Assembly: GCA_009760855.2 (NCBI GenBank)
Contig: WPIO01000055.1
Location: 1,589,501 to 1,653,500, forward strand
Reading direction: 5' to 3'
DNA length: 64,000 bases
Origin: Cristatella mucedo
Taxonomy: Eukaryota > Bryozoa > Phylactolaemata > Cristatellidae
In this document: in pieces, positions 22,501 through 37,300 of the stretch
How the letters are laid out: each line of letters begins with the position of its first letter
Numbering within the stretch: the stretch's first letter is position 1
Notes under the pieces: model-generated
Told to the model about the DNA's origin: nothing
Database searches by the model: none
The model's input: the letters and a program-made list of their open reading frames with translations, nothing else
Position numbers and translations under genes: made by a program

Positions 22501-25500
22501 CTCGCCGGTCGACCGGCAGGCTGGCAGGCGATATCGACGGAGGGACTGTACGGCTGACGTTAGCGCAGCGGCGGCGGCCGTCCGGCGAGCGCTCCGGTGT
22601 CTTCTGCCTCTGCTCCGCAGGCTGTGCCCGGACAATTTGCCCCGGTCAGGCAAGAGCAAAATATCGGAAAGACAAACAATAAAAGGTGGGATTGAGTAGC
22701 GGCCAGTGGTCGGATACAGAAAAGACAGACAGAAATTTGGAATATGCAGGGAGCTGGTAGGATGCTAGCCACGTACAGGCTAGCCAATGGCCTGTATTGA
22801 ATTCTGGATAGCAGATCTCAAATTGGATGTAAACGTACGCTGGCTTTTAGAATGAAGATGAGACTTATCAGGCCTATCCATTAAACCGACATCGACGGAC
22901 TTTGAAAGAGTTGTTTCAGTCTGTACAACTTTCTGTACAAAATTAAGATCTCGTCTCTCTCAGACAAATGGCTTAATGCACTCGTATTCTTGAAATATTA
23001 CTAATAAGAAGTAACAATTCATTGATTAAGAGCATATCACGAAAGATATATAATAAAACGGTGTTCATGGCAAAATAGCTATTGACTGTAAAATTAGTGA
23101 AAACATGGTAAAAAAAAACCCAGTAAAAACAGCATTGACACAGCGGTTTTTTTGAAAACTAAAAACAGTAAACAGCTGCTTCAAAAATTACTGTTTTCAG
23201 AAACCACAGTAGAGAGCAGACTGCAGTGCACAGCTGGTAGCACACATATGGCAGACGCTTGCTGAGCCTGGGTAGTTGCTAGTACTACTGCGTTGGCTGA
23301 TTACAGATCTTCAATGCCCAGGCAGCTCTGGATCAGTGCATCCAAGATGGCAGTCTGGGACTCACACAACTTAGGGATCAGGCTGTGGCACATACGCAGC
23401 CCCAAGTGCTTCACAGCCCAGTCTTAAGAACAGTATAGACAGACGTAGAAGTCATTTTAGTTCCACGATTAAAGTATTGACTGCAAAAACAAATACTGTC
23501 ACTGTCCAACTAGCGTTGAAATCCCTTTGTATCTCAGCACCCCCGAAAGCCTCTGGGTTTCGTTGACTTAAATTGAGATCAAGAATAGTAACAAATATCT
23601 AGTATGGCACAGAGTCTGGAATTGCATATAGCAAACGTGAGACCGGGTCCTAATATCGGAATAAATACAAGCAGTGGAAATTCAGACTTTCTTAAATAAG
23701 GCTAGCACAGCCAAGCTAGTCCAGCATCTGTGATTTTACATCTAGACCTCTGCCACTCACCACATTTGCATATCTTCCTACCTGTTTAAAAAGGTGCTTG
23801 CAGATGGTGCAGACAGCTAGGCTTGTCTGTCGTGAGCATGTGACCGCGTTCACATCGCATCACTTCTACTGCCGAGCTGCACTCTATCACCATCAATCAG
23901 TGTATTGACTTCAAGGTTCTGTCACTGAATTATGCGTCCTCCATTCTCTTTCTCTGGCCTACCTATCTGAAATACTTTCTAATCAGGCTAGGTACCATAC
24001 GACCTTCTTTTCTGAGTCATGTCGTTTAGCTATGCCTCTAACGAACCTCAAATCCTTTGGAGCGGCAGTTCCTTCCTTCCAGCTTGTTCCTTCAGTGCTG
24101 TGCTCGCAAAGCCTGGAACTTGCTGCGGACTGACGTGACGACAAACTCTGACTTGACGACAGTTACGAGGAAGCTAAAAACCTGCCTGTTCCCCATAGAC
24201 GTCCGCGTGAATTGTCCTTGTGTGCGCCTATGCCAGCTAACACTGTGCTTGTTATCACGAAACAGTTGAGATGCTTCCTTTCTAATGTAAAGTGCCAAGA
24301 AAAGAAATCGGCATTTGTCTGTAGTTGCTGTGCAAACGTTTTGTTATTACTGTTACTGTTATCTCTTTGACTTGTAAGTAGTGGGTCTGTTAGACCTGTA
24401 GTTATCAGAATGCAGCAGGAAGCGAGCAGATCCGAGGTGCAGATTGCAGCAGATCCGGTCGCAGCAGATAGGAAGGGCACCCACGGGTCGCCTCCTACAG
24501 CTTGGCGGCAGCGTCGTCGCCGCCGCCGCAGCAGCTGTGCTCCTTTGAGGCAGCGGCGGTGGCTGCTGACGACGGCTTCTCACGTGGGCACAGGTGGCTA
24601 ACTTGCGACGCGAGCGAGACGACCTGGTCAGTCGGCTGCAGCACGAGGCCGCCGGCGACCTGCAGAAGGCTCGCAGCCTGCAGCGTGACAACGCCCAGCT
24701 CAACCAGAAGGTCAAGGGTCTGCTCGCCGAGCTGGACGAGATGCGCGAGCAGCGCGAGCTGCTCGGCGTCGAGTCGGATCACGTGACACGACTGCAGCAG
24801 AAGCAGCTCGTCGAGTTTCAGGCCAACCTCAAGGCCGTCGAGGTGCGTTCTGTGCAAGCTTCTGCGCTGCTGCCACCTCGCTGCCCGCGCTGCCGTGCTG
24901 ACTGCAACGCTGCAGCCACCCACCAGCTGTACTCGCTCTCTGAGCTGGCATGCACCGGAAGACCTCTGCGGCTGTCTATATTCCGTACCTCGGCGGCAGA
25001 CGTGGCCTACCATGTGACTTGGGATTGCACTTCGCTTGGCAAAGCAATCCAGCCATCCTCAGCGGTGGACCGCGTATTGTCCAGGTCCGACCAGCCTAAC
25101 CTGGCCAATGTCGGTCAGCGGCACTCATGTAATGGCTGCACCCTCTGCTGCCGAAGCCTCTCTGTCGTTTTCGGCAGCTCAGCCGTGGCGATATGCCGGG
25201 CTCTGATATGTGACTAGGAGCCAGCTTGCCTTATGATAATAATAATGCACTTGATAAAGCACCCTCAGAGAACTCAATCTCTTTCTAGGCGCTTTACATT
25301 TGCTGCAAAGGGAAACACGATTGAATGGTGAGTAATAGCATGCTTGATAAACAAACAGCATGAATAACATGGTTAGGGGTGACGTGCACAGGGTCAGCAT
25401 GCAAATGCAGTTAGTGGCAGCATGCACAGTGTCAGCACGCATAAGCACATGAAGGACGAATCACAGGGACCCACTATATGGTGTCCTAGATAGGTGAGTT

Positions 25501-28500
25501 TTTTAAGTTCTTTTTAAATGTGGTCAAGTCAGGGTGTGTTCTGACACAAGTCGGGATTGAGTTCCAGGCTTTGGGAACATGCTAACTAAATGCACGGTCT
25601 CCAAAGGATTTGAGGTTTATCGAAACAAGTACTATTTTATGTACCGATGCGTACGGCGAGTGGCCAGCTGCCGTGGAATGTGAGGTGCTCTCGTTCTCTC
25701 AGTCTTCTCTCTACCTCTTTTTTCTTATTCCTTATCCGTCTCTCTGTCAGGCTGTCTCTCCCATTTTTTGTTTCTCTTTCATTGTTCGTCTGGCCTCTGT
25801 CTCCTCTGTCTCTGTCTCTCTCGCTCACTCTCATTTGCTCTCACTTTCTCTATTTTCCGCATGTCAGTCTCTCTCGGTCGAGAGCAAGCCTCAGCCTATT
25901 AGGATTTCGATGTGTGGATCAGTGCTTTTGCGCCGCTTAGAATACGCAGTGGCGCTGCAGTCTGCCACGTATGCCTATGCCTTTTATTGGCCAAACTCGT
26001 CGGTGAGCCCTTCGGACCCCCGCGCGTGAAGTGGCCAACGGCCCCGGTTCGGTCGTGCTGACTGATCTGTGCACACGTGACCGAGGCCGCCGCTGCTCGC
26101 CCCGCCACAGACGGAGAAGGACTCGCTTCGGAAGCAGTGCGACAACCTGATGAAGGAGCTGGCCGCGTGCACGGAGATGCAGGCCGAGCTGACGCGGCAG
26201 CTGCACGACGCCGAGGAGAAGAGCGGCAGCCTCAAGATCCAGCTCGAGACCGCAGCGCACCGAAGCCGCATCGAGCTCACCGAGCACAAGATGGACGCCG
26301 TCAAGCAGAAGGGCGAACTAGAGCGCGAAAAGGACCGCCTGCTCGGACAGCTTGAAGGTCAGGGCCAGAGCGCAGAGGGCGGCCATGATCCGGCCTCTCC
26401 TGCTTTGCTTCTTTGCTGCCGCCTTGCAGCTGCTGTGGTCGTCGACGATAGCACCACGATAGGTAGACTGCTCCGTAGGAGACAATGTGGTCTAGTGTGT
26501 GACCCTTTTTGTGCATAGGGTAATTCAGATGAGCCAAAAGAGAGAACGAGTAAGTTTTTACACTGAATGTGGCACTTGAGGCGTCAGTTAAGCTTTGATG
26601 ATGAATTTTAAAATCATCCATGACGGTGAGAGATCTGGCTTTTTTTGCACTCAGAATCGAAATGACATAAAAAAAATCTGAGATCAAGAACGACTTGGTA
26701 CCTGGGGCGGCGATTGATTACTGCCACCGTTGGGGACTTGTTGTCGGAGGGACTTAAAACAAGAGATTCAAAAGACTGCTTCCAGGGGACTGAACACTGT
26801 TTGAAATGGAGAGAGGAAGGTTCGACAGTGGAGAATCCTCCACAAGTTTTGATTGATCTGGGGGCATACAAGAATTAGAGGCCTGTCGGAGTGGCATCGG
26901 TTATGATTGGGCAGTGAGTCGATTTCAATCAGGTCTCAGACAAAGCTAACAGGTCGAGATTTCCATCAACAGTCACGTCGTGCTTGCATGCTGATCCTGT
27001 GCATGTCACCTCGAATCATGTTATGCTTGTTGTTCATTGAGCATGCTATCACTAACCATCAATCGTACTTTCTTTGCAGCAAATGTAAAAAAACCTAGAA
27101 AGAGATTGAGTTCTCTGAGGATGATGTTGCGTGCGCCTGTGTCTTCTCGGCCGCGATGTATGCCCCGCCTGCGGTGCATGGTTGAGCCTTTGACGTAAGC
27201 ATGTGGCCCACCACAGAGTCACTCCTTTATCTGGGGTGAGTCAGTCAGCCCCCAGCTCGTATATGTACCCGCTAGGGAATAAAGACGAGAGTCTCGTTCA
27301 CTGCTCACATTCGCCCGCTCGTGTCTTCCATCGTGTCTTCGTGAGACTCCACAAGCGCTGCTGCCTCTGGAGACACGGTAACGTAATAATGCTATTACAA
27401 ATGTTGTATTATTTTTATGTATTATAAGGGGTTTACTGCACATCGAGCAAGAAATCCGAAGACTCAAGCCTTAAGATGGGCCACCGGGCTTAGAGCAGGC
27501 ATGATGACCGCTAAGTCAGAGTGATTCACAGGTAACTACATAGCTACATAGGCCTTCTTGTGAAAATGCCCAAGAGCGACCGTAACAAGAGATGCATTTG
27601 GATGACGGTAGCGAAACGGTAATAGGCATGCACGATCATACCTAGTTGGCAGGTTAGTAACAGAAGGCAAAGCCAAAGTAAAGCCGCCACCTGCAGAGCA
27701 GGAGAGTGCAAGGTATGGCAGAGACAAGTGGCAGCCAAGAAGTCGTTGGTGCTGGAGGAGCGAGGAGATTGGAACAAGGTGCGACTGGTGCGAGCGAGTG
27801 AAGCGACCTGTCTGAGCCGCACAAAAGATCATCCTCAAGTCTATTCGATTCTTGATAGGGAGCCATGAAGCTCATATAGGGCTGTGGCGTGATGTGGCAG
27901 CTGCACTGTTGACAACGAAACAGACAGCCGAGCTTCTGATGTGTACAGCCGTTGAGTTGTAGATGATTAGGAGTTCACAACGGGAGACCTGAATAATGGT
28001 TATCGAAGTAATCTAGATGCGATGTCGAGATCTATAAACTAGTTTGGTTCGAACTCATGTCGAAGTTGGCTCTTACTTAGGCGATGTTCATCAGCTGAAA
28101 GTAGGCCGACTTTACAGTGGAGGCAATGTGCTCATCCAATGACTAACGGACATGCCCAGATTACATGTAGAAGTCACCTTAGGGATGCCAACAATTTTGA
28201 CAGTGAGGTCTTCTGGCTTGAGAATAACACCATGTCTGACCGTAAGGATGTCGATGTCGGCAAACCATGTACATGCTGGCAACTGGACTCTTTGCAGACC
28301 ACAAATCCAAAATCGCCACACTGGAGGAGGCAAACAAGCGGCTCGAAGCACTGCTGGTCGACAAGGAGCAGGATTGTGCACAGCGAGTCAATGGCGTTCG
28401 CGAGGAGGAGTTCAAGCGTCTAAGTCGGACTGAGTCTGAAAAGTAAGTGTATCTGTGGGAAATCTTGTAGAGCTAGTTCTATGTTGCTTTTCTAGTTTGT

Positions 28501-28723
28501 CGAGCAGCTAGTGGTGCATGCATTCTGGCTCTCTCTTGGGCAGTGTCGTCGTTATGCTCATTCACTTGTCTCGTGTCTCTGTGCTCGTTTGTCTGTCTGT
28601 CGGTCGGTTTGTCTGCCTATCTATTCTCTCTCTCTCTCTCTCTTGCTCTCTTTTCTGTCTGTCTCTCCTTTCAATCTCTCTTCTCTCTCTTTCTCCCCTT
28701 CTCTCCGCCATCCTCTCTCACTT

Positions 28724-28754
<31 letters not shown>

Positions 28755-31354
28755 TCTCTTCTTCTCTCACTTTCTCTCTCTCGTGTACTTTCTGATGTGT
28801 GATAGAAAGCGACCCTTTCAATTATTATGGCTGTCTCAAGAGCTTTTTTAACATCCTGAGTGGGAGTGCCTCACGGATGGGTAATGCAATGTAATGTAGT
28901 GTATCTCCATCTGTAATTCCACAAAGCCATAAAGACTATGTGGGTGTTACGCAGGAGAGTTTTGTATAGCACACTCACAGCCTAAGCGGCTTTCGGTATG
29001 CACTCGGTAGCCAACAGACTTTGTCGCACGCAAAAAAAGAGAAAGTGGAAAGCACAGCAGAGTCGGGAGAGCAGTTGAGGTAGTGAGTAGCATGGAAGTA
29101 GCAGCTCAGGACCGCTGAAAAGGATGAGCCATAGTCGGCAGCAGGAGAGTAGTTGTCGTTGCATAAGAATTGTGGAAGTGAGCTCCACAGCCTAGGACCT
29201 GCAGAGCTAAAGCTTCTGTTGCCACCGGTCTTTACGCAGAGGAATGGAACAGCTAATTTATTGTTCACACAGGACCTGAGGGCACGAGGAGGCTGAAACT
29301 GGTGCAGCAGTTCAGCTAGGTACAAAGGAGCCAAGCTGTGGCGAGCCTTGTGGGTCAGCGTAAGAACTTTGCTCTGCATCCGTTGATCAACCGGCAGCCA
29401 GCCTAGCTCTTTTAGCAAAGGAGAGACACGTGGTGGATCTACCTAACGATGCGATGATGGCTCTCTACCTGCCTTCCAGCACCTAAAACTCGCTCAATAC
29501 CCTTGCAACTTGAATTGCTGACAATTGCACTTGGATGGCTGCAACATTTCTCGAATTAAATTAAGACAAAACTAACTTACTAGCTATGGGTAAAACTGGT
29601 TTCACTCAGAAACCGGAAAGCCAAGCACTCAAAATGGGCTTGGGGGCTGCCTCTAATTGATTGCATCTTCTAATTCATTGGCATAGCTCCTAAGACAACT
29701 GAATCTCCACCCAGGTGCTTCACATGTGTGGCTGGTGGGCTCGAGCCCCACGATCTTCGTCGTAAAGGCGAGCGAGCACCTCAACCTCAAACCGGGGTCT
29801 CTGCCCCAAATCTGGGTGTACTGTTCCAAAATTACCTTTAGCTAGATGTTTACAAGAACTCGACAGTCAAGTCTGTCTACTTTCAGTTGTGTAGCTGAGC
29901 ACAAATTTGGGCTTGCTTGCTTGAGGTACCCAGCCAAGATGGTCCATGCATTTGTGACATGCTGTCTAGACTTCTGTTATTCACTACTTGCAGATCTTCC
30001 TGCCTGTGCAATGAGATGTTGGCAGTTGGTGCAAAACGCTGCTGCCTCTGCTTGTCTGTTTGCATTGAACATCACAATGGCCACATCTCACCATGTCTCA
30101 CTGACCTAAACTGGCTTCTAATGAAGCAGTGAGTCGACTTGAAAGTCCAGTTAAAGCTCGCTCTTACTGCCTGATTTACTTGCACCTTTACTTTTTTGCT
30201 CCAATCTATCTGAATACTTCCTAATCAGGCTTTGCATTGTACCACCTGCTCTTCTGACTTAAGTCGTTTAGCTGTGTGCCAACCCAGCCTCATATCCTTT
30301 GGAGTCCATACATTCAGTTTGTGTGCTTCAAACCTGAAGCCTACCACCAACTGACATTAAGATATTTGCTGAATTGATGTCATTTGAAATGAGTCTAAAG
30401 ATCGACCTGCACCTCACTGCACATTCTCTGCACATGTTAATTGTCCTACTCTTGTATAAGAATGGTGCACGTTGTGCACGTTACTCGCTAATCAGTTGAC
30501 TTACCAGCTTGCTTTCCGGTATTTGTAAAGTCCCTACGAGAAGAATTAGCAATTTTAGGGTGCGATGCTCAGTTCTTATTAAGTGCTATTTATTATTGGG
30601 TCTTAGCCAAGGGGTAAGGTACTCGCTCGTCACGGCCCAGCTCATTTGTTTGAGTGGCAAAGCAGGCAACCCTATTAGCTATCCCAGCTGCAAGCAGCAG
30701 GGATAGCTACGAAGGCTTTTCTGCCTTTCTAACGTATATGAGGCTGATATATTAGCCGACCTTTACCTTCACTTCTCTCGCAGATTCTGGAGCTACCTTC
30801 CAAGCTTGCAACATTTAAAGTACCTCGCAGGTCCATGTGATTCGCCCTCTATGTCTTATGCATGCTGACACTATGCATGCTGTCACTAACCATATTTGCA
30901 TGCTGCTGACTTTGTGCATGTCATCCCTAACCATGTCATTCTTGCTGTTATTGAGCATTCTACCACTAACCATTCGATAGTGCTTCCTTTGCAGCAAATG
31001 TGAAGTGCCTAGAAAGAGGTTGAGCTCTCTGAGGGCGCTGTATCGAATGCATTATTATCATTATTATTACGAGGAGATTTAGCTCTCTTAGGACGCCATG
31101 AAAATGCATTGCTAGTAGCGTCATCACCGAGCTGCCGCTTCCTATCGCCCCCTGCCAGCCTGCCTGCCATCTTGCCTCTAGGCTGGAGCTGGAGAGCCGT
31201 GTGCAGCAGCTGGAGCGACTGAAGCGAGACGCCGACGAGCGACACCGCGCCGACACCGAGCAGACCGACCTGCGGCTCAAAGAGGCGTACGCCGTTCGTG
31301 ACACTGCCGAAAAAGAGGTGGCCTCGCTCAAGTGAGCCTCGCTCTCGCAGTCTA

Positions 31355-31390
<36 letters not shown>

Positions 31391-34300
31391 GTGCCGCACT
31401 TGGTTAGCTCCTCGCCTGCTCTCTAGTTTGTGACACTTTTCATTTGTGGACTGGACTTTGCGCAAGCTGCTGCTGTAGAGCGGGGTGGATGCAGGGACAG
31501 AATGTATACCGGACGTTGCTGCGGCCTTGCCTGAGCACCACACGTGCTTCGGAGCCGAGGCCTTGGTTGTGCTAGCTGCGCGACCGCCCTGATTTTCACC
31601 GAAACCACCAGCAGAGCGCTTCGAGCAGATGCATGCTTCGCGCGATGCATCGAGCAAGCAGACGATAGCGAATTTGGCAGGGGGGGGGCCGGCGTGTAAC
31701 CCTGTGTGTGGCCTTGTCGTGCCCTCGACTCTGCCATTGTGCTTGACTGCCGAGCCGAGCTGGTGACGTCAAATGAAAGCATTCGGACCATTCTGCCGGC
31801 AGTCTGATTATGTCTTGAGGACCAGCGGGTAGACCGATCGGTGGCTCTGTCACATTCTGTCACCCGGTGTCAGCTGACCTGCACAGTCACCTGGCCCGCG
31901 GTAGCGCTTCACGCGCTCTGGACTCGGCAGCGATGCCCGATGCTATTGTGCTTGTGCTGGTGGTTGTTGCAGCAGCAGCTGCTGCTGCTGCTGCTTGAGC
32001 TGATGGCTACTGCTGCCTTGTACGGTGGTGGTTACTGCCGTCAATGCAACAGCCTCTCTGAGCACTCGGATCACGTGTCTTCTGCTGATGAGAGTGTATT
32101 TGTAGCAGGTAATCAGCGGCACCATCTGAAAATGTTATAAGCCCAGTCGATCAATAATAATAGTAATTATGCATTTGATATAGCACCCTCAGAGAACTCA
32201 GTCTGCTTCTATGCACTTTACATGTGCTGCAAAGAAAGCACGATTGAATGGTTAGTGGTAGCATGCTCACAAAATGATAAGAATGTTAGGGGGTGACATA
32301 CACTGAGTCACCATGCAAGTATGGTTGGCAGCAGCAAGCACAGTGTCAGCATGCATGAGCACATAAAGGACAAATCACAGGGACCCACTAACTAAATGCT
32401 ATCATAAATAGATGCATTGCTAGTTACTTTTTAAATGCGGACAGGTCAGGAGATGTCGTGACGTAAGTCGGAAGTGAGTTCCAGGCTTTGGGAGCATACG
32501 AACTAAAGGCACGGTCTCCAAAGGATTTGAGATTTCTACGAAGTATGGGTCAACAGTTCATTGTAAAAAGTTTGTAAATAATGGGGTGCTACTGTCAGTC
32601 GTACACCGAGTCTTGTAATGTCTGGTCAGAACGGCCCACAAAAGAGTGTGGAGAGGGAGCGAGAGAGAGAGATTTTATTTTGGCTGTGTTTGCACGCCCT
32701 CTGCAATTGCATTCTGGCTGTGTTGTTGTTGTTATTATTATTACTACTTCCTTTCTAGCACATGTAAAATGCTTAGAAAGAGATGTAGTTCTCTTTGGGT
32801 ACTATCAACCGAGATAATTTTCGATGTAGTTGAGTGAGTCAGTACGTACCCCTCGCACGGGTCACTGCTGATTTACTAGCGGCACTGACCCATGGGAAGA
32901 GTGGCTCTCGTGTAATATGCTTACGTAAATGTAAACGGCTTATTGGGCCTTCAAAGTTGAAATTTTAAATTGAATTGAAAATATTTATGATTTTAAAGTG
33001 CCTTATAAAGTCCCGTAACAGTGACTCTATGCTAGATGCTCTGAATAAACGTCCTAGATTTGCTCAATACCACTGAACAGTGGTATTGAGCACCTTTGCA
33101 AACACAAAAGCGAGTGTGGTGCGATGGATTGTAATGGTCAAAAATTAAATTTCAGTAAAGCTTCCTTAAGATTAGGTTCGGGTTTGTTTGGCAATCGAGT
33201 ATATTGAAAACTACTTTTCTGCTACTCTTTCCTTTTTCCTTCTTTGAGAAAATATTTTGCCACATTAATGAAGAACGACAAGATTGCTCCTTGCTAGGGC
33301 TGGCTAGCCAGGAAGGTCAGTGGACACTCAGCCCCACTCAGACCCACAGCAAAGTTGGAGTTTCCCTTGATTTTTCATCAATATATACAAGTGCATTTGT
33401 TTATTATTATTATTATTGTTATTGGAATGATTGCTTTCAGCAAAATCGCAGGCTCTTTTGAAACAAATGTAACTTTCATGGCTCCCATGGCGTCATTATT
33501 ATGTGGCGTCACCGTCGCGTGTTGATCGTAAGCGCTTGACGCTTTCTCTACGATTTCTCTCTTGTCACTTTTCTCCAGGCTGAAGCTGCAGCAGCAGGCG
33601 GCCCAGGCGGCCGAGCTGGAGCAGGAGCGCTCGCACTCGGCCGACGCCCGGGCGCGCCTGATACGCGCCGAGGCAGAGCGGGACGCTCTGCTCGCCTCCG
33701 ATCGCGAGCTCGCCGACAAGGTCGCCTCGCTGCGCCAGCGCCTCGCCGCGCAGGCCGACGAGGCGCGCGCGGCCCGCGAGGCGGCCGCCAAGCAGCAGGC
33801 TGCCGCAGAGCGCGCAGTGGCGCAGCAGCGCAGCTCCTGGCAGGACGAGCGCGCTGAGACTCGAGCGCGTCTCGACGAGCTCGAGGCGCAGGCCGCCAGC
33901 GCGCGCCAGCAGCACGCCGACGGCGTGGCCGAGGCAGCCAGGGTACGGAGACTGCGCGGTGGCGGCGGCGCGGCGCAGCTCAGCGAGGCTAGCGCGGGCG
34001 AGATGCGGGCGAGCACCTGCAAGAAGAGCTCATAGCATCTCGCGAGCATCTCGAAGCTGCCAAAAGTCACTGACCGAACCTTTGTCGCTCATGCTGTCGC
34101 TCATGCTTTGCAATTGCATTTCCGCTTGCAGCAAATGTAAAGCACCTAGAAAGGGATTGAGTTCTCTGAGGGCGCTTTATCAAGTGCATTATTATTATTA
34201 TTATTATTGCTGTTATTATTATTATTATTATGCTTCGCAAGCTGGCTCGCTTCCGATGAGCAGTTAGAGTGCCAGCTGGCCGACATCTGGATGCCGCCAG

Positions 34301-37300
34301 AGATTTTTTAAGGGAGCCGAACCTTGACCTTGCACAGGTCAACCAATCATAGGCAAAGCTGATTGGCTGGCGGTTCCGTCAGGGAGCACGTCCAGAGTAA
34401 AGGCGAAGCTACTGCCGGCACTCATGCAGTCCCCTGTGTGGCGGTGCCAGGTCGCTGTGCTGCCCTGCCCGATTAAGAAGACCGAGACCGAACTGCAGGT
34501 ACAGCACACGAACTGGCCGATCGATCGAGAGGGATATTTTCTTGTCTTCCGCAAAACGGTACAATTCAATGCCATAACACGGTCGTTGAAGTCTCGCAGT
34601 GCTCTGCTCACACTGAGCTCAGACTAAGGTGGTGTGGAACCTTTAGAATAACGAGTCTTTTATGTAGTGCCCTGAGGGAACCAAATGTCTATGCTTAGCG
34701 TAAATTTGCTGGCAAGACGCAGACACCCCAACATGTATCACTCTCGCCACGTACATCACTCCACGTGAATTGTACCCTTATGAGACATTAGTGACATCAT
34801 TATTTTGATGACTTATTTTATTTTACTTATTGTTATTTTATTGAGTTATTTCTTAGCTTATAGAGTTTGTATTGACTGTTATTATTATTATTATTATTAT
34901 TATTGGACTCTTTAGGGGTGCACAGGCAGTTACAAAATTTGTATAACCACATCAGCTGTAGCTGATGCTTAAATCCGTTCAGACAAGCTCACTTCGACAT
35001 TCGTGACATATTGGTGACATGCCGGGCTCGGCTCTAGGCTCGAGTACTGCTCCCTGCTCCCAGCAGTTTTGCAGCAGCTGCTGCTGTGCACTTGCTGCCC
35101 GCACAGCTGCTGCAGCACTGCTGACAAAGTACACGGCAGAAGCGCTGTGTGCTCGCTGCAGCATTCGTGACGTTTCATGTGGCATCCTGGCGTGGCACAA
35201 GTCTGTCCCAGGGTAGCTAGCACCTGCTTGATTCTCTGACTGTTCATTTCCCCTTTAGAAGCTCTTTTGCATTTACCTGGGCGAGTTACTAGTGACTATC
35301 ACTGCCAGAGATTGATGAAAAACTCATTGTTGAGCCGTATTACTAGACGTAGACAGCAAGCAGCAAGTTGATATGATTAAATCATCGAAAATATCAGGTA
35401 CTACGTAGGTTTGCTAGAATGGTGAGGATTAAATCAGAATTTTTTCTTTTGTGTCTTTGTTACAAGACTGTTTTATTGATACCACGTCATCCATATTTTT
35501 TTTGCTAGCAGATGTCGTGCCTATTATGGTTGCAGAAAAAGAAGCAGTGCATGAAAGTGATAACAAAGCTAAAGAGGAAGTACGAAGTTGCCCATGCACA
35601 GCTGCAGGAGCTGCAGATTCGTCTCGAGAGCCTCAAGTGAGTCAGTCACGAGAGTCAGCTCTGTCCAGTGGAGCCAGCTGCTGCTGCTGTCATGCTGCCG
35701 CTGCTGCTGCTGCTGTCTTGCTGCCGCCACCACCGCCTTCTACCTGCAGCCATGCTGCTGCTGCCACAATCTCTTGCTCGTGATGCATGCATCACTGCTG
35801 TCCCTACCTCCTGCCTGGGATAGATCTGCTGCTGCATCCTCCACCTGGTGTTGATGCAGCATGTGCCACTGCCTGCAGCTGTTGCTACTGCTGCATGTTC
35901 TGCTTCTGTGCTACTGCCTTTAGGGCACAAACTACCATCAGGACTCGGGAAGGGTAGTATGGTAATCCATGCGGCAGCTAGCAGGCATGGAGACGAATCT
36001 GCAAGTGCACGAGGAAAACCTGCACGAGATGTATACTCCATGGATATATTACACGGAGTGTGTCCGTGGATTATATCCACGCGATGTGTGGCCGCTGCTG
36101 CAGCGCACCACCGAGCGCACCGTCTGCTTCTTGCTTCAGATCGTTTGCACCGCCCGAAGCGCTGGCCAAGCTGAAGAAGGAGCTGCACGAGCTGAAAGCG
36201 AGGCACGCCGACCTCAGAGAGCGCCACCGCGACTACAGGAACATTATGCTGAGCGGCGGCGTCAATCACGCGCCCATCGGTGACAAGTCGTTCGCCTCGG
36301 CCAGCGTCAACAACGCCATCTTCGATACGTCCTACGTAAGAGCAAGCGACCCGACTAGCTAGCTAGCTAGCTAGCTATTTTGGCGATCTGATGACGACGA
36401 GGGCGTGGTGAACTGCCGCCACACACGGGCATGGGTTGGTGGAGGTAACGGTTGGAGCCGGGCTCCCGACGGACACCACAGGACGCCCGGTTATCGACTC
36501 TGCTTCCCTTCCCTTCCTCCTCCTTCTGCCACTCCTCCGCTCTCTGCCCGTGCAGCATTGCTGCCGTCGAAGGCGAAGGAGCAAAACCGCCCGCTGATAG
36601 CAGCAGAGAGCCGAGCGAGGAGAGTGAGAGTGCTGAGCCTCGCGCAAACGAACAGCGTAATCGGACGTAAGAGCCTCTTTAATCTTCTGCCGCTCCCCGA
36701 GGCTAAGGGTCGACACTTGCTGAGGCTGCCACGGTTGTTTGGCATATGCTTCAAGGGTGCTACAATGAACAACTTCCCGATTGATGATTTAGCATTCGGT
36801 TAGTCTTTGTGGCTTTGCACAGCTACAGACGATGGTTCACACCCACAAACTTACACGTGCATGCACATGAGCACACATGCACACACACATGCGCACACAT
36901 ATACACACACACATACACCCTTACTCGCGCGCACGCACACACACACACACACGCGCGCGCGCGCATGCACAAACGCACCCTGCCTACTAATGCGCCCACT
37001 TGTGTGAACGAAATTAATTAATAAAGGTGTTCGGTTGGACCGGACAGGACCAAACCAAAGACGCTCGCCTTTAACGAACGAGGTCAAGGTGAATGTATTT
37101 GATGACCGAAGTCGTGGGCTCAAGCCCAAGGCATTTGTGAAGCACCTGAACATTGATTATGCTCTCTTAAGTTGCTAGACAAATGAAATATATTTAAATT
37201 ATAGGTGCATTTGCACTTTACCCATATGAATCTAATACTTAACTGACTTCAGCATGTGCTCTTAGAGCTCTGAGATATACCATAGATGAACCTGTTGTAA

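Noticed and set aside
33943-34035. Extension of CEP83 exon 8 to its in-frame stop
   Set aside because: A donor at 33943 with correct phase and a following homologous exon shows this is intron.
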